NCBI RefSeq assembly: GCF_001611795.1
Contig: NZ_CP015098.1
Location: 2,728,001-2,792,000, forward strand
DNA from: Streptomyces qaidamensis
GTDB taxonomy: Bacteria; Actinomycetota; Actinomycetes; Streptomycetales; Streptomycetaceae
Reading direction: 5' to 3'
DNA length: 64,000 bases
Numbering within the stretch: position 1 is the stretch's first letter; each line of letters opens with the position of its first letter. Below the pieces are notes generated by a model, which was given only the letters and a program-made list of their open reading frames with translations, was not told the DNA's origin and made no database searches. Of the stretch, positions 26,744 through 34,825 are shown in pieces. A program made the position numbers and the translations under genes.

Positions 26744-27981
26744 CGGCTGCCCGTCCGGTCCGGGCAGTCGCCGACGATCTCGATCATCTTCTCCAGCAGG
26801 GGCAGGCTGGGCAGCACGGCCCGGGTGTCGTCGAAGGAGGTGGTCGGCACCGGGATCCGCCGCTCGGTGAGGAACCGGGTGAGTGCGTCACCGGCCGCGT
26901 CGCCGGTGGCGTTGCGGGCCCTGAAACCCAACTCCATGGCCCGGTGCTGGAGTTCGGGGTCCTTGCTGACCAGTTCGCCGAGCCGGGCGCCGTCGTCGGT
27001 CAGCGCGACGAGCTGGGGTTCGGTGACGAACCGGGTGGACGGGTAGAGCAGGACGCGTTCGTCGTCGGTGGCGCCCTTGTCGGCCTGGTGCCTGATCTGA
27101 TGGGCGAGGAACTGGTGCTCGTAGATCACCGAGACGGGGGCGATGCTCTGCCCGTCGGGGGACAGATACGTTTCGGCCCGCTCGGAGGACGGCAGTCCCT
27201 GCTCGACGAGGAGCGGCTTGATCTTGCGGGCGAGTTGCTCCGCCTCGGCCTCGTGGTCCGGCGCGTCGTTCCCGTGCTCGACGAAGGCCACGAGACCGAG
27301 GTAGGTGCCGGCGGAGTTGGCTTCGCAGATGTCCGAGGTCTGGGCGAGGATCTTGTTGCCGTTGCGGACGCGGTCGTCGCGGTCGATCTCGTCCCAGCGG
27401 TAGCCGTTGTCGGCATCGCGCCGGACGTCGTTCCGCTTGCCGCGGGCCAGATCGATGAACTTCCGCATGTCGAGGGTGTAGTACAGCGGCCGCCCGCCCG
27501 GGCCCGGCAGGCGCTGCGCGACGCCTTCCGCCGTGAGGACCTCGGCGTAGTCGCGGTAGGTGGCCAGCACGATGGGGCTGACGAAGGGGCGGTAGAGCAG
27601 CACCGGACGGTTCGCCCGGGCGCGCTCCCGGCTGATCAGGTCGGCGGCGGGCTGGCCGGAGGGGAAGACGACGTCGTACCCCTCGTGGTCCTGCTGGGCG
27701 ATCTCCCGTGAACCCATGTTGGTGATGTGCATGCGGAAGCCGTGCTTCATGAGCAGCCGCTCGACCTCGGGGTCCTGGAAGAAGTCCCTCTTCGAGGCCA
27801 TCTTGGCCTCGATGGTGACCACCTGCCGCAGCGGCAGCAGGAGGTTCCCGGAGGTCACGAGCAGCGCCAGCCCGATGACCGGGACGGGCAGCGCCGACGC
27901 CAGCGCTGCGCGCCGACGCCGGCGCGGGGGTCTGGTGACGGTCAACCGCGGCTCTTCGGTTGCGGGTCTGTTCGCGGGCAC
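26740..27981 (-). CDS. Membrane-anchored solute-binding-like protein, first gene of SBP/VWA operon
   Basis: A 413-residue protein with an Arg-rich N-terminus, one hydrophobic anchor (ALASALPVPVIGLALLVTSG) and a long extracellular domain with binding-protein-like text (KHGFRMHITNMGSREIAQQ, YDVVFPSGQPAADLI, SPIVLATYRDYAEVL). It seems related to the N-terminal half of the next protein. GTG at 27981 follows GGGGGGAG. It has no ABC permease partner, so transport is unlikely; sensing or envelope assembly is more plausible. Confidence 0.78.
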   Translation of the reverse strand: MPANRPATEEPRLTVTRPPRRRRRAALASALPVPVIGLALLVTSGNLLLPLRQVVTIEAKMASKRDFFQDPEVERLLMKHGFRMHITNMGSREIAQQDHEGYDVVFPSGQPAADLISRERARANRPVLLYRPFVSPIVLATYRDYAEVLTAEGVAQRLPGPGGRPLYYTLDMRKFIDLARGKRNDVRRDADNGYRWDEIDRDDRVRNGNKILAQTSDICEANSAGTYLGLVAFVEHGNDAPDHEAEAEQLARKIKPLLVEQGLPSSERAETYLSPDGQSIAPVSVIYEHQFLAHQIRHQADKGATDDERVLLYPSTRFVTEPQLVALTDDGARLGELVSKDPELQHRAMELGFRARNATGDAAGDALTRFLTERRIPVPTTSFDDTRAVLPSLPLLEKMIEIVGDCPDRTGSR

Positions 27982-28120
27982 CTGCGCTCTCCCCCCGTGA
28001 CACCGGCGTTCTCCCCGAGTGGCCGGGCCAGGATCGTCGGTGATGCGGGTGTACCCCGAACGACCCTTGCGAGAACGTTGGTTGGCCGCACGGGGAAGCG
28101 CGCGGAGGAGGCCGGCGGAC

Positions 28121-28465
28121 ATGGCTCACCCGGCCGGGTTTCATCCCGGGTTCAAGGGCAATCCGGAGAGTATGTCCCCTCGATATCGCAACGGTGCGAA
28201 TCAAGCCGGCACGATCGTGGCGGTCGTGGCCGACATCATGGCCCTGATCCTGGGTCTCTGGATCCTGATGTACCTGCTGGACGCCAACCCGGGCAACTCG
28301 TTCGTCCAGTTCATCCACGACGCGGCCCGCTGGCTCGCCGGCTGGTCGCACGACCTGTTCACGTTCGACGAGGCGTGGGCCCGAGTGGTCTGCGGCTACG
28401 GCCTGGCGGCGGTGGTGTACCTGTTCATAGGCCACGCGATAGCCAATCGCGCACACCGGCATTGA
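28121..28465 (+). CDS. Small two-TM membrane protein
   Basis: About 114 residues with two hydrophobic helices (VAVVADIMALILGLWILMYLL and VVCGYGLAAVVYLFIGHAIA) separated by an amphipathic loop. An internal ATG at 28172 (MSPRYRNG) is another possible start. It is divergent from the SBP/VWA operon, with a 139-base shared promoter region. Function unknown. Confidence 0.7.
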   Translation: MAHPAGFHPGFKGNPESMSPRYRNGANQAGTIVAVVADIMALILGLWILMYLLDANPGNSFVQFIHDAARWLAGWSHDLFTFDEAWARVVCGYGLAAVVYLFIGHAIANRAHRH

Positions 28466-28475
28466 GAACGCGGTC

Positions 28476-28550
28476 AGGGGGCTCGGCCCCCTAGGGGCGC
28501 GGGGAACTGCGCGACAAGCCACGCACGACCCGCGCCCGCACACCCGTCAC
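28476..28550. repeat. Streptomyces dispersed repeat with leading hairpin (copy 1)
   Basis: A GGGGGC/GCCCCC hairpin after the small membrane protein gene is followed by GGGGCGCGGGGAACTGCGCG and CAAGCCAC, the core of a repeat that is frequent between genes in Streptomyces. The 99-base gap 28466-28564 is almost wholly this element; it may act as a terminator. A second copy lies inside a coding region near 43004. Confidence 0.75.
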
Positions 28551-28564
28551 AACCACCCGAGTTC

Positions 28565-29635
28565 TCAGGCGCAGCACTCCGACTCGAGCCCCACAGGCAA
28601 CTCCGCACCACCGAACACCTGGCACGTGGCCTCGTGTCCCCCCAGCGCGGCCACCGCCAGCAACAACGACCCCGCGGTCCACGTGGTCAGCTCCCGCGGC
28701 CAGATCGCGTCGTCGTCGAACACGTACCCGGTCCAGTACAGCCCGCTGTCCTCGTCCCGCAGATGCTGGATCGACTGCAGGATCTCCAGCGCCCGGTCCG
28801 ACTCCCCCATCGCCCAGAGCGCGAGCGCGAGTTCGGCGGACTCGCCGCCCGTCACCCACGGGTTGGGCACGACGCACCGCACGCCCAGCCCGGGGACGAC
28901 GAACCGGTCCCAGTCCTCCTCGATCCTGGCCTTGGCCTCGGCACCCGTCAGGGCACCGCCCAGCACCGGGTAGTACCAGTCCATCGAGTACCGGTTCTTG
29001 TCGAGGAACCGCTCGGGGTGGTGGCGTATGGCGTGCCGCAGCGCACCCGCCGCCAACTCCCAGTCCGGCTGGGCCTCTTCGCGCTGCTCGGCGATGGCGA
29101 GAGCGCAGCGCAGCGCGTGGTGGATGGAGGAGCTGCCCGTCAGCAGGGCGTCCGCCGTCTGCGTACCGTCGTCGTCGCGCCGCCAGCCGATCTGCCCGCC
29201 GGGCTGCTGGAGGCCGAGCACGAACTCCACGGCCGCGTACACCGCCGGCCACATCCGGTCCAGGAACGCGTCGTCGCCGGTGGAGAGGTAGTGGTGCCAG
29301 ACGCCGACGGCTATGTAGGCGACGAAGTTGGTCTCCCGGCCCCGGTCGGTGACCGCGTCGGGGTCGCCGTCGGTGTAGGCGGCGTACCAGGAGCCGTCCT
29401 CGTTCTGGTGCCGGGCCAGCCACAGGTAGGCGCGTTCGGCGGCCTGGTGCTCACCGGCCGTGTCGAGGGCCATGGCCGCCTCGACGTGGTCCCACGGGTC
29501 GAGGTGGTGGCCCCGGAACCAGGGGATCGCGCCGTCCTCGCGCTGCACGGCGAGGATGCCGGCGACGGTCGCGGCGGCCTGCCCGGCGGTGAGCACCCCG
29601 GGCAGGACCAGATGTTCCGTCCGGGGAGTGGTCAC
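28565..29635 (-). CDS. Alpha/alpha-toroid (prenyltransferase/terpene cyclase-like) protein
   Basis: A 356-residue protein with repeated helical-pair motifs typical of alpha-toroids (LAVQREDGAIPWF; LARHQNEDGSWYAAYTDGD; LGLQQPGGQIGWRRDDDGT). It lacks the DxDD motif of class II terpene cyclases, so it may be a binding or carbohydrate-acting toroid rather than a prenyltransferase. It is the last gene of an operon with a glycosyltransferase and a methyltransferase; the GTG start overlaps the methyltransferase stop. Confidence 0.8.
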   Translation of the reverse strand: MTTPRTEHLVLPGVLTAGQAAATVAGILAVQREDGAIPWFRGHHLDPWDHVEAAMALDTAGEHQAAERAYLWLARHQNEDGSWYAAYTDGDPDAVTDRGRETNFVAYIAVGVWHHYLSTGDDAFLDRMWPAVYAAVEFVLGLQQPGGQIGWRRDDDGTQTADALLTGSSSIHHALRCALAIAEQREEAQPDWELAAGALRHAIRHHPERFLDKNRYSMDWYYPVLGGALTGAEAKARIEEDWDRFVVPGLGVRCVVPNPWVTGGESAELALALWAMGESDRALEILQSIQHLRDEDSGLYWTGYVFDDDAIWPRELTTWTAGSLLLAVAALGGHEATCQVFGGAELPVGLESECCA

Positions 29636-30381
29636 GTGGCGTCCGCCCCGGTGCCGGCCAGACGCGGCAGGTGCGGCTTGGTCGCGTACGCCACGAAGCT
29701 CTTGCCGATCAGCGGGTTCAGCGCCTGCTCGGCGACCCGGGTGGCCAGCGGCTTCTTCATGATGTCCCAGACGAGCAGCTTGTGGTACGCCCGCACCGGC
29801 AGCGCCTTGTCGTTGTCGACGCCGAACGCGCACTTGAGCCACCAGTAGGGCGAGTGCAGGGCGTGGGCGTGGTGCGTGCCGTAGGGCTCCAGGCCGGCCT
29901 CGCGGATCTTCTCCACCAGCTCGTCGGCCTTGTAGATGCGGATGTGGCCGCCCTCGACCTCGTGGTAGGCGTCGGAGAGGGCCCAGCAGACCTTCTCGGG
30001 CCCGTAGCGCGGGACGGTGACGGCGATGCGTCCGCCGGGCTTCAGCACCCGCACCATCTCCGCGAGGACGCCCTTGTCGTCCGGGATGTGCTCCATCACC
30101 TCGGAGATGATCACGACGTCGAAGGACTCGTCGGGAAAGGGCAGCGCGAGGGCGTCGCCCTCCATGGCCGTGGCGGTGGCACCCTCGGGGGCCTCACCGG
30201 CCTCCTTCATCGCCGCGAACCACGTGGCGACCTCGCGGATTTCGTCGGCGTTCTGGTCCAGCGCCACCACCTGCGCGCCACGCCGGTAGCACTCGAAGGC
30301 GTGCCGGCCGGCACCGCAGCCGAGGTCCAGGACGCGATCGCCCGGGGCGAGCGGGAACCGGGAGAAGTCGACGGTCAGCAC
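29632..30381 (-). CDS. Class I SAM-dependent methyltransferase
   Basis: A 249-residue methyltransferase with DRVLDLGCGAGRHAFECYRRG, DQNADEI and VIISEVMEHIPDDKGVLAEMVRVLKPGGRIAVTVPRYG, the UbiE/Coq5-like layout. The C-terminal region (PLATRVAEQALNPLIGKSFVAYATKP) may bind lipid or membrane. The GTG start overlaps the glycosyltransferase end (GTGCTGA), consistent with a coupled GT-MT-toroid operon. Confidence 0.88.
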   Translation of the reverse strand: MLTVDFSRFPLAPGDRVLDLGCGAGRHAFECYRRGAQVVALDQNADEIREVATWFAAMKEAGEAPEGATATAMEGDALALPFPDESFDVVIISEVMEHIPDDKGVLAEMVRVLKPGGRIAVTVPRYGPEKVCWALSDAYHEVEGGHIRIYKADELVEKIREAGLEPYGTHHAHALHSPYWWLKCAFGVDNDKALPVRAYHKLLVWDIMKKPLATRVAEQALNPLIGKSFVAYATKPHLPRLAGTGADAT

Positions 30382-31820
30382 GTGGCCCTGCTTTCGGAGT
30401 TGACGCCTTCTACATCTGCCGGGGCTGCGGAGACAGCACCTGCTGTGCCCGCCGGGGCTACGGCTGCGGCACCGGTCGAGGGGGCCGAAAGGCCGGAAGT
30501 CCGCGGGACGGTGCGCACCCCGGCGCGGTCGATCGCCTCGCGGTAGCGGGCCACGGTGCCCTCCGCGGCCCTGGCCCAGGTGAAGTGCCGCAGGACCCGT
30601 TCACGCCCGGCCGTGCCGAGGCGGGCGCGGAGCTCCGCGTCGCCCAGCAGCCGGCCCAGGCCCGCGGCGAGTGCGCCCGCGTCGCCGGGCGGTACCGCCA
30701 GGCACGTCTCACCGTCGCGGCCGGCGACCTCGGGCAGGGCGCCGCCGGTCGTGGCGAGCAGGGGGGTGCCCGTCGCCATGGCCTCGGCGGCCGGGAGCGA
30801 GAAGCCCTCGTAGAGCGACGGCACGCAGGCGACCTGCGCCGAGCGCACGAGGTCGACCAGTTCCGCGTCGGAGATGCCCTTGACGAACTCCACGGCCCCG
30901 GCGAGGCCGTAGCGCTCCATCGCCTGGGCGACCGGCCCTTCGGTGGGCCGCTTGCCGACGACGACGAGATGCGCGCCGAGGTGCTCGGTACGCACCTTGG
31001 CCAGCGCCTCGACGAGATGCACCAGGCCCTTCAGCGGCACGTCCGCGCTGGATGTCGTCACGATGCGGCCCGGCACGACCGGCACCGAGGGGTCGGGCGA
31101 GAACAGGTCGGTGTCGGCGCCGATGTGGACGACGTGGATGCGGTCCCGCCGGACGCCGAGATGGTCGATGATCTCCTGCTGCGAGGTGCCGGACACGGTG
31201 AGCACGGACGGCAGCCGGCGCGCGACGCGCTTCTGCATGCGCGTGAAGGCGTACCAGCGCCGCACCGACAGGCGCCGCTTCCGCCCGTCCGCCGCGTCCA
31301 GCTCCAGCTGCCGGTCGACGGTGATGGGGTGGTGGATGGTCGTCACCAGGGGCGCGCCGACATCGCCCAGCAGGCCGTAGCCGAGGGTCTGGTTGTCGTG
31401 CACGACGTCGAACTCGCCGCGGCGGGCGCGCAGATGGCGGCGGGCGCGCAGCGAGAAGGTCAGCGGTTCGGGGAAGCCGCCCGTCCACATCGTCGCGACT
31501 TCCAGCGCGTCGATCCAGTCGCGGTACTCGCCGCGCCCCGGCGTGCGGAAAGGATCCGGCTGGCGGTACAGGTCGAGGCTGGGCAGCTCGGTGAGACGCA
31601 GCCCGTCGTAGCCTTCGTCGAGGACGGGGTAGGGCTGGGCACCGATGACTTCGACACGGTGGCCGAGACGGGCCAGTTCGCGGGAGAGATGCCGGACATA
31701 GACGCCCTGTCCGCCGCAGAACGGGTTCCCTTTATAGGTGAGGAGCGCGATGTGGAGCGGTCGCAAGCCGTCGGCGGCGGGGCCCTCCGTAGCCCCGGCC
31801 TGACTGGCCTCAGCGGTCAC
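30375..31820 (-). CDS. Glycosyltransferase family 4 (GT-B)
   Basis: A 481-residue retaining GT-B enzyme. The N-terminal acceptor domain begins LHIALLTYKGNPFCGGQGVYVRHLSRELARLGH. The donor-site motif is VPSLYEGFSLPAAEAMATGTPLLATTGGALPEV (E..E), as in GT4 enzymes that use nucleotide sugars. The last 40 residues are an Ala/Pro-rich tail. It starts GTG at 31820, 55 bases from a perfect KstR-type site that also faces the divergent regulator gene. Product unknown: a glycolipid or exopolysaccharide is likely. Confidence 0.88.
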   Translation of the reverse strand: MTAEASQAGATEGPAADGLRPLHIALLTYKGNPFCGGQGVYVRHLSRELARLGHRVEVIGAQPYPVLDEGYDGLRLTELPSLDLYRQPDPFRTPGRGEYRDWIDALEVATMWTGGFPEPLTFSLRARRHLRARRGEFDVVHDNQTLGYGLLGDVGAPLVTTIHHPITVDRQLELDAADGRKRRLSVRRWYAFTRMQKRVARRLPSVLTVSGTSQQEIIDHLGVRRDRIHVVHIGADTDLFSPDPSVPVVPGRIVTTSSADVPLKGLVHLVEALAKVRTEHLGAHLVVVGKRPTEGPVAQAMERYGLAGAVEFVKGISDAELVDLVRSAQVACVPSLYEGFSLPAAEAMATGTPLLATTGGALPEVAGRDGETCLAVPPGDAGALAAGLGRLLGDAELRARLGTAGRERVLRHFTWARAAEGTVARYREAIDRAGVRTVPRTSGLSAPSTGAAAVAPAGTAGAVSAAPADVEGVNSESRATC

Positions 31821-31874
31821 TCTGGGCCCCCTTCTCCCTGCACTGTCCCGCGAGATTACGCCGGGACGCTAATC

Positions 31875-31888
31875 TAGAACAAGTTTCA
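31875..31888. promoter_or_regulatory. KstR-type operator between kstR-like gene and GT4 operon
   Basis: TAGAACAAGTTTCA fits every fixed position of TnnAACnnGTTnnA. It lies in the 115-base or longer divergent region, so it could serve autoregulation of the TetR gene and possibly the glycosyltransferase operon. Confidence 0.75.
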
Positions 31889-32031
31889 GACTTGATCGTT
31901 CGGAGGCTCTGAATCTACCGGCAGGTAGGGGTGCTGTGAGCAGTGGATCAGGTGATTCACGCCACGACCGGCGCCGTGCCATGCTGTGTGATCACCCGTC
32001 CTCACGGACGGTCACGGAACGGGACCGACAC

Positions 32032-32691
32032 ATGCCCGCGGAAGCCAAGGTGAGCGCCAAGGTGAACAAGCCGGCCAAGGTGGAAGCCAGAGCGGCAGCC
32101 CCCGCCTCCCCGCCCCTCACGGAGCGGCAGGAGGCCCGCCGCCGCCGCATCCTGCACGCGAGTGCGCAGCTGGCCAGCCGGGGCGGCTTCGACGCGGTGC
32201 AGATGCGCGAGGTCGCGGAGTCCTCGCAGGTGGCGCTCGGCACGCTGTACCGCTACTTCCCTTCCAAGATCCACCTTCTGGTCGCCACGATGCAGGACCA
32301 GCTGGAGCACATGCACGGCACGCTGCGGAAGAAGCCCCCGCAGGGCGAGACGGCGGCCGAGCGGGTCGCGGAGACGCTGATGCGGGCCTTCCGCGCCCTC
32401 CAGCGCGAGCCGCATCTGGCCGACGCGATGGTCCGCGCGCTGACGTTCGCCGACCGCAGCGTCAGCCCCGAGGTCGACCAGGTCTCCCGTCAGACGACGG
32501 CGATCATCCTGGACGCGATGGGCCAGGAGAATCCGACGCCTGAGCAGCTCTCGGCGGTCCGGGTCATCGAGCACACCTGGCACTCCGCGCTGATCACGTG
32601 GCTGTCGGGCCGGGCCTCGATCGCCCAGGTGAGGATCGACATCGAGACGGTGTGCCGTCTGATCGACCTGACGGCACCGGCCACCGCGTGA
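32032..32691 (+). CDS. kstR: TetR-family regulator, KstR homologue
   Basis: About 219 residues. After a Lys/Ala-rich N-terminus the helix-turn-helix reads ILHASAQLASRGGFDAVQMREVAESSQVALGTLYRYFPSKIHLL, very close to mycobacterial KstR (EAVQMRAVADRADVAVGTLYRYFPSKVHLLV as I recall it). The ligand domain also agrees: ADAMVRALTFADRSVSPEVDQV and HTWHSALITWLSGRAS. KstR represses cholesterol uptake and catabolic genes and is released by a steroid-CoA ligand. An upstream GTG at 31936 would add 32 residues. Perfect KstR-type sites before this gene and before other catabolic genes in the window support a conserved regulon. Confidence 0.85.
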   Translation: MPAEAKVSAKVNKPAKVEARAAAPASPPLTERQEARRRRILHASAQLASRGGFDAVQMREVAESSQVALGTLYRYFPSKIHLLVATMQDQLEHMHGTLRKKPPQGETAAERVAETLMRAFRALQREPHLADAMVRALTFADRSVSPEVDQVSRQTTAIILDAMGQENPTPEQLSAVRVIEHTWHSALITWLSGRASIAQVRIDIETVCRLIDLTAPATA

Positions 32692-32715
32692 AGCCCCCGG
32701 GCACGACGAGGACCT

Positions 32716-32848
32716 ACGAGACGGGTTCCCTTCGCCGGCATGGTCCGGATCAGGTGATGGGGGTCGCCTTCCGGTCGCCCGGCCTTGCGGCCCTGCGCCC
32801 TTCCGGCCTCTCAGCCCTACCGTCGCAGTCGGCACCAGCGGAAGCCGG
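32716..32848 (-). promoter_or_regulatory. TPP riboswitch (thi-box), with no gene downstream
   Basis: Read on the minus strand, the two conserved thiamine-pyrophosphate pockets are present: GGGCTGAGAGG (about 32808-32818) and ACCTGATCCGGACCATGCCG (32736-32755) followed by GCGAAGGGAA. A GGTGCC word precedes them and an expanded P3 stem-loop separates them. Its transcript would run into the 3' end of the plus-strand kstR-like gene, and the next minus-strand gene is the glycosyltransferase 900 bases away. The 289-base gap 32692-32980 otherwise holds no gene. Confidence 0.82.
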
Positions 32849-32980
32849 AACTGAAGCTTCCCGCCGAAGTCGGCTACTCCGGTCGGACTCCCTCACTCGC
32901 CTCGTAGGCCTGTTTCCAGGATAGGACTCCCGCGTGGGAATAAAACCCCTCGATCCATGATTTTTCGGGCGATACGGGCA

Positions 32981-33214
32981 CTACTCCTCCGGCGGGAACA
33001 CCGCCTCCCCGCTGTCCATCACCGTGATCGTGATCGCCTCCGCCGGGCAGCATTCGGCCGCCTCCAGCACCCGCTCGTTCGCGTCCATGCCGGGGGCGGT
33101 GGGACGGGACTGGCGGGCGGCGTCCAGGCGGAAGCCGTCCGGCGCGTGGTGGAGGCACTGCGCCGAGCCGATGCACAGGGAGCGGTCGACCTCGACGTGC
33201 CAGCGGTCGCCCAT
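32981..33214 (-). CDS. Ferredoxin, P450-partner type
   Basis: A 77-residue soluble ferredoxin. Cysteines C14 and C20 (LCIGSAQC) and C55-C56 (AECCPAEAI) fit a single 3Fe-4S or 4Fe-4S cluster, as in ferredoxins that feed electrons to cytochromes P450. It starts two bases after the stop of the aldehyde dehydrogenase gene, so it is cotranscribed. The only P450 in the window is the CYP125-like gene at 50-51 kb, which carries the same regulatory motifs. Confidence 0.88.
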   Translation of the reverse strand: MGDRWHVEVDRSLCIGSAQCLHHAPDGFRLDAARQSRPTAPGMDANERVLEAAECCPAEAITITVMDSGEAVFPPEE

Positions 33215-33216
33215 CG

Positions 33217-34668
33217 CTAGGCCTGCGCCGGGAGGTGGATCATCTTGTGCTCCAGGTACTCGCCGTACCCCTCGGGCCCGAACTCCCGCCCCAGGCCGGA
33301 ATTCTTGTAGCCGCCGAAGGGGCCCAGCATGTCCAGGCTGAAGGTGTTGACGGAGTAGGTGCCCGTACGGACCTGACGCGCGATGTCGATGCCGTGCTCC
33401 ACGTCCGCCGTCCACACGCTGCCGCTCAGCCCGTAGTCGGAGTCGTTGGCGATCTTCACGGCGTCGGACTCGTCGTCGTAGGGCAGCAGGCAGATCACCG
33501 GGCCGAAGATCTCCTCGCGGGCGATGCGCATGGAGTTGTCGACGTCGCCGAAGAGGGTCGGCTCGACGTACCAGCCGCGGTCCAGACCGGCCGGGCGTCC
33601 GCCGCCGGTGAGGATCTTGGCGCCCTCCTCCTGCCCGATGCGGATGTAGTCGAGGTTGCGCTGCTGCTGCCGCCGGGCCACCAGCGGGCCCACCTGGGTC
33701 GCCGGGTCCAGCGGGTCGCCGACCGTCAGGGCGCCCGCCGCGGCGGCGAGGGCGTCGGCGAACTCGTCGTAGCGGGAGCGCGGCAGGAGGATGCGGGTCT
33801 GGGCCACACAGGCCTGTCCGTTGTTCATCCAGGCCGCCGGGGCGATGCCCGCCACGGCCGTCTCGACGTCCGCGTCGGGCAGCACGACGGCCGCCGACTT
33901 GCCGCCCAGTTCGAGCGTCACGCGGGTGAGGTTGCGGGCGGCGACCTCCATCACGCGCTTGCCGGCCGCGACCGACCCGGTGAAGGACACCTTGTCGACG
34001 CCGGGGTGCCCGACCAGGTACTCGCTGACGTCCCGGTCGGCGGGCAGGATCGACAGCACACCCTCCGGCAGCCCGGCCTCGCGGGCGATCTCGCCGAGCA
34101 GATAGGCGTCGAGCGGCGACTCGGGCGACGGCTTGAGGACGACCGTGCAGCCGGTGAGCAGGGCCGGGGCGAGCTTGGCGGCGGCGACGAACTGCGGGAC
34201 GTTCCAGGGGACCACGGCGGCCACGACCCCGACGGGCTCCCGCCGCACGAGGATCCGGCCCAGCACGCCGTCGCGCCGCTCCTCGTGGGTGAAGTTCCGG
34301 GCGACGGTGATCGCCGAGTCCCAGACCATCACCGCGCCGAGCGCCTGGGCGAGGACGCTCCAGGAGTACGGCGAGCCGTTCTGGGCGGAGATCACGCGGG
34401 CGATCTCGTCGTGCCGGAGGGTGATGGCGTCCTTGATCCGGCCCACGACCTCGATCCGCTCGTCGAGGCTCATGCGCGGCCAGGGTCCCTCGTCGAACGC
34501 CCGCCGGGCCGCCGCCACGGCCCGGTCCACATCCGCCGTCGAGGCGTGCGGGACGCGGCCGATGACCTCCTCGGTGTGCGGCGAGATCACCTCGATGACG
34601 TCCTGGCCCAGGGGGTCGGTCAACTCCCCGCCGATGAACAGCTGTCCGTGTTCCACGAGCTCGGTCAT
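33217..34668 (-). CDS. NAD(P)-dependent aldehyde dehydrogenase
   Basis: A 483-residue aldehyde dehydrogenase. It has VVPWNVPQFVAAAKLAPALLTG, the active-site Glu in VTLELGGKSA, and the nucleophile Cys in NNGQACVAQTRI, followed by EEIFGPVICLLPYDDE. It oxidises an aldehyde to an acid. In the context of the P450 and ferredoxin it could oxidise a side-chain aldehyde. ATG at 34668 follows GGAAGG; in-frame upstream starts are unlikely because the promoter elements lie there. Confidence 0.9.
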   Translation of the reverse strand: MTELVEHGQLFIGGELTDPLGQDVIEVISPHTEEVIGRVPHASTADVDRAVAAARRAFDEGPWPRMSLDERIEVVGRIKDAITLRHDEIARVISAQNGSPYSWSVLAQALGAVMVWDSAITVARNFTHEERRDGVLGRILVRREPVGVVAAVVPWNVPQFVAAAKLAPALLTGCTVVLKPSPESPLDAYLLGEIAREAGLPEGVLSILPADRDVSEYLVGHPGVDKVSFTGSVAAGKRVMEVAARNLTRVTLELGGKSAAVVLPDADVETAVAGIAPAAWMNNGQACVAQTRILLPRSRYDEFADALAAAAGALTVGDPLDPATQVGPLVARRQQQRNLDYIRIGQEEGAKILTGGGRPAGLDRGWYVEPTLFGDVDNSMRIAREEIFGPVICLLPYDDESDAVKIANDSDYGLSGSVWTADVEHGIDIARQVRTGTYSVNTFSLDMLGPFGGYKNSGLGREFGPEGYGEYLEHKMIHLPAQA

Positions 34669-34695
34669 GGCCGACTGCCTTCCCGGGAGCGTTCT

Positions 34696-34710
34696 CTGAC
34701 GGTTCATCAG
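34696..34710. promoter_or_regulatory. CTGAY-N5-GTCAG element, ALDH-ferredoxin operon
   Basis: On the minus strand CTGATGAACCGTCAG, 28 bases before the ALDH start. It differs in only two of 15 positions from the element before the CYP125-like gene. Confidence 0.55.
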
Positions 34711-34777
34711 ATATGCCCACTGATACCAGCCCCGCCCCGAGGAGTCCACGGACCGCGCATCCCCGGGGACCCCCCAT

Positions 34778-34791
34778 TGGAACCCGTTCTA
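34778..34791. promoter_or_regulatory. KstR-type operator between ALDH and MBL-hydrolase genes
   Basis: TGGAACCCGTTCTA is a full match to TnnAACnnGTTnnA, 35 bases before the MBL hydrolase start and 110 before the ALDH start. The following TTATAGTG resembles a -10 region for the plus-strand gene. Confidence 0.72.
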
Positions 34792-34825
34792 GTTATAGTG
34801 ACGGGAGCCGGCGACAGGGGAGCCC

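Noticed and set aside
28565..29635. Reading the toroid protein as a terpene cyclase or prenyltransferase
   Set aside because: It has the helical-pair repeats but neither a DxDD motif nor aspartate-rich prenyl-diphosphate motifs, so I kept a fold-level name.
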